Origin: Microbacterium sp.
Lineage (GTDB): Bacteria; Actinomycetota; Actinomycetes; Actinomycetales; Microbacteriaceae
Reading direction: 5' to 3'
DNA length: 45,561 nucleotides
Assembly: GCA_031277885.1 (NCBI GenBank)
Contig: JAITLM010000117.1
Location: forward strand, 1-45,561
Each line of letters opens with the position of its first letter. Position 1 is the stretch's first letter. Positions 40,713 through 45,561 of the stretch are shown here, one piece after another. The translations under genes and the position numbers were made by a program. Under the pieces are notes generated by a model. That model made no database searches. It saw nothing but the letters and a program-made list of their open reading frames with translations, and had not been told where the DNA came from.

Positions 40713-41231
40713 ATGGCCACCCGACCCCCGATGCGACGAAGCGTCGCCCGCCCCGTGCGAGGCAGCGGCGCGCTCCGGGGCGCGGTGATCGGCCTGGTCT
40801 GGGCGTACGGGGCCGTGTTCGTGCTCGGGATGGTGCTGAACCTGTTCGTGACCCTGCCCGAGAAGCACCCGGGCGCCGGCGGTGCCGAGTACTTCGGCGC
40901 GAGCGGGATGAGCCTGATCTGGGCGCTCTCGCTCGGCGGCGGCTGGGCGCTGTTCCTGCACGCCGCGATGGGCGTGCTGCTGGCCCTCGCCACGCTCACG
41001 GTGTTCCTCGGCAGCCTGTATCGCGGGGGATGGGGATGGCGCTGGATCACCGGCATCGCCGCCCTGTTCACGATCGGCGCCGCCTTCAACGGGCTGAGCT
41101 TCCTCGACTACGGCGAGGACTTCAGCTCCGCGATCATGGCCGGATGCTGGCTCATCGCGGTCGGCGCGCTCGTGAGCGGACTGGTCCGTTCACAGCCGGC
41201 GCGGGACAGGGCGGCACGCGGAGAGCTCTGA
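40713..41231 (+). CDS. Putative four-helix membrane protein
   Basis: No family recognised. The 172-residue protein has a basic N-terminus (ATRPPMRRSVARPVRGSG) and four likely helices: VIGLVWAYGAVFVLGMVLN, LFLHAAMGVLLALATLTVFL, WITGIAALFTIGAAFNGLSF and IMAGCWLIAVGALVSGLV. The first external loop is EKHPGAGGAEYFG. The layout resembles small actinobacterial membrane proteins of unknown function. It starts at an ATG at 40713 and is convergent with the DUF6578 gene. Confidence 0.75.
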   Translation: MATRPPMRRSVARPVRGSGALRGAVIGLVWAYGAVFVLGMVLNLFVTLPEKHPGAGGAEYFGASGMSLIWALSLGGGWALFLHAAMGVLLALATLTVFLGSLYRGGWGWRWITGIAALFTIGAAFNGLSFLDYGEDFSSAIMAGCWLIAVGALVSGLVRSQPARDRAARGEL

Positions 41232-41250
41232 AGGTCACGCGATCCGGATG

Positions 41251-41805
41251 TCAGACCTCGACATCGACGACCCACCCCGGGCAGCGGGTGACGACCGCGC
41301 CGTCCTCGGGATCCTGCGTTAGACCCGGATCCTGCCGTGGACCGGGATCCGCGCGTGGACCGGGATCCGCGGAGCCGATCCGCTCGCGCGCCTGTATCGC
41401 GGGCACGCGCGGCGCGCTCCGCAGCCGCACGGTGCCGGGGACGGGCTCGGACGTGAGCAGGTACGGCGGCACGGGCCCCGTTCCCAGCGACACGCCGCCG
41501 CCGAGATCGATCGGCTCCGATGCGGGCCGCGGCGGTCTCGGGACGCGGACGACTCTCTCCTGCACGGTCACGTCGTGGATGGCTCGCACGGTCCCCGCGA
41601 CGGTCTGCACGGGCCGGTCGTCGTCTCCGTCGTCGTGGTGCTCCTCGACGAGTGCGATCGAGGCCGCGAACTCCGCACCGAACTGATCGACGAGCCACGT
41701 CCCCCGCGGCGGGCGGCACGTGAAGGAGACCGTCTCCCCCACGGTGAACGGATCCCCGCAGCAGGACCATTCCCACCCCGACAACCACACGCGCACGGTG
41801 CTCAT
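41251..41805 (-). CDS. DUF6578-type hypothetical protein
   Basis: A 184-residue soluble protein. The N-terminus VRVWLSGWEWSCCGDPFTVG with the adjacent Cys pair matches, from memory, the actinobacterial DUF6578 group, whose function is unknown. The acidic HHDDGDDD stretch and IHDVTVQERV follow. Near the C-terminus a tandem repeat encodes ADPGPR twice, then QDPGLT, before the end TRCPGWVVDVEV. The start is the ATG at 41805. It is divergent from the betaine transporter operon with a 318-base gap. Confidence 0.7.
   Translation of the reverse strand: MSTVRVWLSGWEWSCCGDPFTVGETVSFTCRPPRGTWLVDQFGAEFAASIALVEEHHDDGDDDRPVQTVAGTVRAIHDVTVQERVVRVPRPPRPASEPIDLGGGVSLGTGPVPPYLLTSEPVPGTVRLRSAPRVPAIQARERIGSADPGPRADPGPRQDPGLTQDPEDGAVVTRCPGWVVDVEV
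41336..41371. repeat. 18-base tandem repeat inside the DUF6578 gene
   Basis: Two perfect copies of CGTGGACCGGGATCCGCG (41336-41353 and 41354-41371) with a degenerate copy just before. It is in frame and codes for six-residue units; each copy contains GGATCC. Confidence 0.85.
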
Positions 41806-41874
41806 GCGCTCACTCTATGCCGCGGCCATGGGGCGGAGATCGAGCGCGCACACCCTAGGCCATCGCCCTCGGAT

Positions 41875-41903
41875 TTGCCACGGGATCAGGTTCTCGTTAC
41901 GTT
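41875..41903 (+). promoter_or_regulatory. Candidate promoter of the betaine ABC operon
   Basis: TTGCCA (41875-41880) and TACGTT (41898-41903) are separated by 17 bases, 221 bases upstream of the GTG start. The 318-base gap 41806-42123 otherwise shows only a small GGGCC/GGCCC hairpin near 41911 and no gene. The long leader may hold osmotic control not visible by eye. Confidence 0.4.
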
Positions 41904-42123
41904 GGAATGCGGGCCTGACGGCCCCAAGACCAGTCCGCGGCCGCGTCCTTCTTTCGATTCTGCTGTGCACGAAGAGGCGTGGGCGTACGGTCGATGATCT
42001 CTGTCGAGGATCCGAAATCCTCCTCCTGCGCCGCCGCATTGCGACCTTCGAAACGGCCCTGTGATCATCACCCGGGCGAGACCGATGCAGGCCTCCCCGC
42101 CGGGGTGAGGCCGCGGGGGAAAC

Positions 42124-43449
42124 GTGTCCGAAACCGCTCTGGAAGCGCGTCATCTGTTCAAGGTGTTCGGGAAGAACCCGAACCAGGCCATCCGCCGGCT
42201 GAAGGCCGGCGAGAGCCGATCCGCCGTCGCCGACGCCGGCACCGCCGCCGTCATCGACGCGAGCTTCACCGTCAACCGCGGTGAGATCTTCGTCATCATG
42301 GGACTGTCCGGATCCGGCAAGTCCACAATCATCCGCATGCTCAACGGCCTGCACGAGGCGACCGACGGCTCCGTCCTCGTCGCGGGGGATCCGATCACCG
42401 GCATTCCGGCGTCCCGGCTCCGCGAGATCCGTCGCGATCGGGTCTCGATGGTGTTCCAGCACTTCGCCCTGCTGCCGCACCGCACCGTCGCCGCGAACGT
42501 GGCGTACCCGCTCGAGCTCAAGGGCACGGGCCGCGCCGAGCGCCTGGCCAAGGCCGAGGAGATCCTGGGCCTCGTCGGTCTGGAGGGGCAGGGCGAGAAG
42601 CTGCCCTCCGAGCTCTCCGGAGGCATGCAGCAGCGCGTCGGCATCGCGCGTGCGCTCGCCGCCGACACCGACATCCTGCTGATGGACGAGGCGTTCAGCG
42701 CGCTGGATCCCCTCATCCGCCGGGAGATGCAGGAGCAGCTGCTCGAACTGCAGCAGAAGCTGCAGAAGACCATCGTGTTCATCACGCATGATCTGAACGA
42801 GGCCATGTTCCTCGGCGATCGCATCGCCGTGATGCGCGACGGCCGCATCGTGCAGATCGGCACGCCGGAGGACATCCTCACCGACCCGGCCAACAGCTAT
42901 GTCGAGCAGTTCGTGCAGGACGTCGATCGCGCCCGCGTGCTCACCGCCGCGAACGTCATGGAGCGCCCGCGCCCGGTCGTCTCCGAGAACGCGGGCCCCC
43001 GCACCGCGCTCAAGCAGATGCGCGACGCGTTCATGTCCGCGACGTACGTCGTCGGCCGCGACCGCAAGCTCATCGGCATCGTCACCGATCGCGACGTCGT
43101 CAAGCTGATCCGCCGCGGCGAGAGCACCCTGACGTCGGTGCTCAAGCCCGCGGCCCAGGTGGTCGACGAGGACGAGATCCTGATGAACCTGTTCATCCCG
43201 GCGGTCGAGTCGCCGCTGCCGCTCGCCGTGGCAGACGCGGAGGGCCGCCTCGTCGGCGTCATCCCGCGCATCACCCTGCTCGCGGCCCTCGGCCCCGGTC
43301 CCGGCGCCACGGGCGAGATCAACCTGCCGGTGCTGCCGCTGCCGCAGGCGGAGGTCGACGCCGTCCTCGACGACGGCTGGACCGCCGAGCCCGCGGCCGG
43401 CACTTCGCCGGCCGGACCGGATGCGTCGACCGAGGAGGTCACCCGATGA
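42124..43449 (+). CDS. Glycine betaine/proline ABC transporter ATPase with CBS domains (OpuAA/ProV type)
   Basis: A 441-residue ATPase. It has Walker A IMGLSGSGKSTIIRML (from about residue 58), Q-loop VFQHFALLPHRTV, signature LSGGMQQRVGIARAL, Walker B ILLMDEAFSALDPLIR and switch His in VFITHDLNEAM. C-terminal CBS domains span about residues 270-395 (YVVGRDRKLIGIVTDRDVV, LAVADAEGRLVGVIPRITLL), which sense ionic strength or nucleotides in osmoprotectant importers. It drives uptake of glycine betaine or a similar compatible solute. The GTG start is at 42124. First gene of a three-gene operon with a four-base overlap to the permease. Confidence 0.94.
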   Translation: MSETALEARHLFKVFGKNPNQAIRRLKAGESRSAVADAGTAAVIDASFTVNRGEIFVIMGLSGSGKSTIIRMLNGLHEATDGSVLVAGDPITGIPASRLREIRRDRVSMVFQHFALLPHRTVAANVAYPLELKGTGRAERLAKAEEILGLVGLEGQGEKLPSELSGGMQQRVGIARALAADTDILLMDEAFSALDPLIRREMQEQLLELQQKLQKTIVFITHDLNEAMFLGDRIAVMRDGRIVQIGTPEDILTDPANSYVEQFVQDVDRARVLTAANVMERPRPVVSENAGPRTALKQMRDAFMSATYVVGRDRKLIGIVTDRDVVKLIRRGESTLTSVLKPAAQVVDEDEILMNLFIPAVESPLPLAVADAEGRLVGVIPRITLLAALGPGPGATGEINLPVLPLPQAEVDAVLDDGWTAEPAAGTSPAGPDASTEEVTR

Positions 43450-44393
43450 ACGTCCTTCCCATCGGATCCTGGGTCGCCGTCGCGGTCGACTGGATCAAGG
43501 CCAACCTCGACGGCCTGCTGCACGTCATCTCGACCGTGGTGTCGTTCCTCGTCGACGGCCTGAGCTTCGTGCTGCTGATGCCGTGGTTCTACGTCGTCAT
43601 CATCATCGCCGCGCTCATCGCCTGGCTCGTGCGGTCCTGGCGCCTGGCGATCGGCACCGTGATCTCGTTCGGGCTGATCGTCGCGATGGGCCTGTGGGTC
43701 GCCGCGATGCAGACTCTCGCGCTGGTGCTCGTGGCCGGCGCTGTCGCGGTGCTGATCGCGATCCCGCTCGGCATCTGGTCCGCCCGCAACGCCACCGTGC
43801 GCGCGGTGCTCAAGCCCGCCCTGGACTTCATGCAGACGATGCCCGCCTTCGTCTACCTCATCCCCGCGATCGTGTTCTTCAGCATCGGCGTCGTGCCGGG
43901 CCTCGTGGCCACGGTCATCTTCGCGCTGCCCCCCGGCGTGCGCTTCACCGAGCTCGGCATCCGCGGCGTCGACGCCGAGACGGTCGAGGCCGGGCAGTCG
44001 TTCGGCGCCACGCCGGGCCAGATCCTGCGCGGGATCCAGCTGCCGCTCGCGATGCCGACGATCCTCGCCGGCGTCAACCAGGTCATCATGCTCTCGCTGT
44101 CGATGGCCGTCATCGCCGGAATGGCCGGTGCCGACGGGCTCGGAAAGCTCGTGGTCGAGGCGATCTCGACCGTCAACATCGCCAAGGGCGTCGAGGCCGG
44201 TCTCGGCGTCGTGCTGATCGCGGTCTTCCTGGACAGGGTCACCGCCTCGCTCGGGTCGCTCGGAGAGCACCCGGCCTCGCTGCTGGGGATGATGGCGCGC
44301 CGGCGCACCGCGCGGCGCCTCGCGGCGACCACGGCCGCTGCCGTCACCACCCCGGAACCGTCCGTCGAAGAGAAGGAGCTGCAGAATGCGTAA
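43446..44393 (+). CDS. Glycine betaine/proline ABC transporter permease (OpuAB/ProW type)
   Basis: A 315-residue permease with about seven helices, including WFYVVIIIAALIAWLV, LVLVAGAVAVLIAIPLGIWS, MPAFVYLIPAIVFFSIGVVP and QVIMLSLSMAVIAGMAGADG. The coupling loop GVDAETVEAGQSFGATPGQI is the ProW-type EAA sequence. It forms the pore with the upstream CBS-ATPase. It starts within the ATPase stop (ATGA), and its stop lies eight bases inside the binding-protein gene. Confidence 0.94.
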   Translation: MNVLPIGSWVAVAVDWIKANLDGLLHVISTVVSFLVDGLSFVLLMPWFYVVIIIAALIAWLVRSWRLAIGTVISFGLIVAMGLWVAAMQTLALVLVAGAVAVLIAIPLGIWSARNATVRAVLKPALDFMQTMPAFVYLIPAIVFFSIGVVPGLVATVIFALPPGVRFTELGIRGVDAETVEAGQSFGATPGQILRGIQLPLAMPTILAGVNQVIMLSLSMAVIAGMAGADGLGKLVVEAISTVNIAKGVEAGLGVVLIAVFLDRVTASLGSLGEHPASLLGMMARRRTARRLAATTAAAVTTPEPSVEEKELQNA

Positions 44394-45315
44394 GAGCAGG
44401 ATCACCGCCCTCGCGGCGCTCGGCGTCGCGGCCGTCCTCACCCTGGCCGGATGCGCGAGCGACGGCGCCGGCGGCACTCTCGAGATGGCGGGCAAGGCTC
44501 CGTCGAACAGTGCCGGATCCGGAGACAAGGGATCGATCACGATCGGCTTCCTGCCCAGCTGGACCGACGGGCTGAGCACCGCGTACCTGCTGCAGGACCA
44601 GCTCGGCAAGATGGGCTACGACGTCAAGATGCAGACGCTCTCCGACGCGGGCCCGCTGTACGCGGGGCTCTCGCAGGGAGACGTCGACATCTTCCCGTCG
44701 GCGTGGCCCGAGGTCACGCAGAAGGCGTACATGGACCAGTACAAGGGCTCGATCGAGGACCTCGGAACGTACTACGGGAACGCCCGTCTCACGATCGCCG
44801 TGCCGACCTACTCCGACATCGACTCGATCGACCAGCTCAAGGGCAGCGCCGGCGAGTTCGGCGGCAAGATCATCGGCATCGAGCCCGGCGCCGGCCTCAC
44901 CGCCCAGACCCAGAAGATGATGCCGGAGTACGGCCTGAACGGCGAGTACCAGCTGGTCACCTCGTCGACCGCCGCGATGCTCACCGAGCTGAAGTCGGCG
45001 ACCGAGAAGAAGCAGGACATCGCGGTCACCCTGTGGCGTCCGTTCTGGGCCAACAGCGCGTTCCCCGTGAAGGACCTCAAGGACCCGAAGGGCGCGATGG
45101 GCAAGCCGGAGGGGCTGCACTTCCTCGGCGCGAAGGGCTTCGCCGAGAAGCATCCAGACGTCGCCGAGATGATCGGGAAGATCAAGCTCGACGACGCGCA
45201 GTACGGCTCGCTCGAGGACATGGTCGTCAACCGGTACGGAGAGGGCAAGGAGCCCCAGGCGATCGACGAATGGATCAAGGAGCACGGCGGCGACTTCGAC
45301 TGGGTGCAGAAGTAA
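44386..45315 (+). CDS. Glycine betaine/proline-binding lipoprotein (OpuAC/ProX type)
   Basis: A 309-residue lipoprotein with signal ITALAALGVAAVLTLAGCAS (lipobox LAGC) and a mature OpuAC domain. It contains ITIGFLPSWTDGLSTAYLLQ, LSQGDVDIFPSAWPEVTQKA, KIIGIEPGAGLTAQTQKMM and VTLWRPFWANSAFPVKDL. The Trp residues at PSWTD, PSAWPE and TLWRPFW are placed like the aromatic cage that binds the quaternary amine. It captures betaine-like osmolytes for the upstream permease. A strong hairpin follows at 45345-45375. Confidence 0.94.
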   Translation: MRKSRITALAALGVAAVLTLAGCASDGAGGTLEMAGKAPSNSAGSGDKGSITIGFLPSWTDGLSTAYLLQDQLGKMGYDVKMQTLSDAGPLYAGLSQGDVDIFPSAWPEVTQKAYMDQYKGSIEDLGTYYGNARLTIAVPTYSDIDSIDQLKGSAGEFGGKIIGIEPGAGLTAQTQKMMPEYGLNGEYQLVTSSTAAMLTELKSATEKKQDIAVTLWRPFWANSAFPVKDLKDPKGAMGKPEGLHFLGAKGFAEKHPDVAEMIGKIKLDDAQYGSLEDMVVNRYGEGKEPQAIDEWIKEHGGDFDWVQK

Positions 45316-45344
45316 CCCGAGCGAGCACCTCCGCCCCGCTGACA

Positions 45345-45375
45345 CCGGCCTCGGTCCTTCCCGGACCGGGGCCGG
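45345..45375 (+). terminator. Hairpin terminator of the betaine ABC operon
   Basis: Arms CCGGCCTCGGTCC (45345-45357) and GGACCGGGGCCGG (45363-45375) pair over 13 bases with one G-T and a five-base loop, 30 bases after the stop codon. No T-tract follows; a -10-like TATGCT begins immediately after. Confidence 0.8.
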
Positions 45376-45397
45376 TATGCTGTACCCCCATGGGGTA
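45376..45397 (+). promoter_or_regulatory. -10 element and CsoR-like box at the start of the last gene
   Basis: TATGCT (45376-45381) is followed by TACCCC (45383-45388), CAT, GGGGTA (45392-45397), a dyad like the copper(I)-sensor CsoR operator, overlapping the ATG at 45390. The start lies about nine bases after the -10, implying a leaderless transcript that a bound repressor would block. Confidence 0.45.
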
Positions 45398-45561
45398 TCG
45401 GATCCGAGTCGCGGGGGCGTCGTCGACGCGGTCGCGGGCGATCCTGCTCCTCATCGCGGCGCTGATCGCCGGACTCCTCGGGATGCACGTGCTCGACGGG
45501 CACGGATCCCCGGCCGCGGGAGCGGAACCGGCGTCTCATGCCGCGATGCCCGGGGCGGCGA
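45390..45561 (+). CDS. N-terminal part of a DUF6153-type membrane/exported protein
   Basis: 57 codons are visible before the window ends. A basic start (MGYRIRVAGASSTRSRA) leads into a membrane helix ILLLIAALIAGLLGMHVL, then DGHGSPAAGAEPASHAAMPG, rich in His, Met and Ala. The GLLGMHVL turn followed by small residues and His is characteristic of actinobacterial DUF6153 proteins of unknown function. The metal-friendly tail and the CsoR-like box over its start suggest a copper link. The gene continues beyond the right edge. Confidence 0.65.
   Translation, partial: MGYRIRVAGASSTRSRAILLLIAALIAGLLGMHVLDGHGSPAAGAEPASHAAMPGAA

Noticed and set aside
41806..42123. Possible small RNA or riboswitch upstream of the betaine operon
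   Set aside because: Only a five-base-pair hairpin and a plausible promoter are visible; no known riboswitch core could be recognised by eye.

Overview
The window is GC-rich (about 70% by eye) and densely coded, with genes on both strands and many 1-, 4- and 8-base start/stop overlaps. Coding style and gene families point to a high-GC Gram-positive, most likely a member of the Microbacteriaceae such as Microbacterium. The supporting families are the DUF222/HNH type, DUF6153, DUF6578, actinobacterial copper/DyP genes and actinobacterial ROK/sugar ABC loci. The taxonomic call is an inference. I see no rRNA, tRNA, CRISPR array, prophage or insertion sequence.

Layout. 1-2865: start of a probable DUF222/HNH gene (cut by the window edge), an AI-2E family permease, a small chorismate mutase and a Tat-exported histidine phosphatase. 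3054-7741: a five-gene operon (double-SIS isomerase/deaminase, ROK kinase, PfkB kinase, class II aldolase, DeoR regulator) that fits amino-sugar catabolism through tagatose 6-phosphate, with matching candidate operators before the first gene and before the regulator. 7802-10943: a minus-strand copper/heme group (CopC, PCu(A)C chaperone, DyP peroxidase, His/Met-rich membrane protein); the DyP gene has a frameshift just after its proximal heme histidine. 11113-14522: small membrane protein, NERD protein, and a GntR(YtrA)-ABC ATPase-permease operon behind a clear palindromic operator.

14619-26916: a glycoside-use locus. A ROK repressor gene and a large uncharacterised gene run leftward. A Gfo/Idh oxidoreductase, a sugar ABC importer without its own ATPase, a GH35 beta-galactosidase and an EEP-family hydrolase run rightward. 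A secreted parallel beta-helix protein with a C-terminal F5/8-type domain faces them. Consensus-like promoters with a shared AT-rich operator sit at both control points, so the secreted protein probably belongs to the same regulon.

27105-31622: APC permease, ATP-grasp ligase and a serine hydrolase resembling 6-aminohexanoate-dimer hydrolase (NylB). This looks like a complete import, conjugate and hydrolyse cassette and is the best candidate here for an undescribed system. 31650-37002: SDR with divergent HTH regulator, two-component system with divergent VanY-type carboxypeptidase, and an AHSA1/ArsR pair whose two start codons lie inside one palindrome. 37070-41805: DUF5107/TPR protein, RsmC/RlmG-like rRNA methyltransferase, a membrane protein and a DUF6578 protein. 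42124-45315: glycine betaine/proline-type ABC importer (ATPase-CBS, permease, binding lipoprotein). The window ends inside a DUF6153-type gene preceded by a CsoR-like box.

Two DNA-level signals cut across the genes. One is a 50-base palindromic repeat present three times (255-304, 39171-39220, 39244-39293). The other is a strong excess of the hexamer GGATCC, roughly 100 copies counted by eye, found in all codon phases and between genes.
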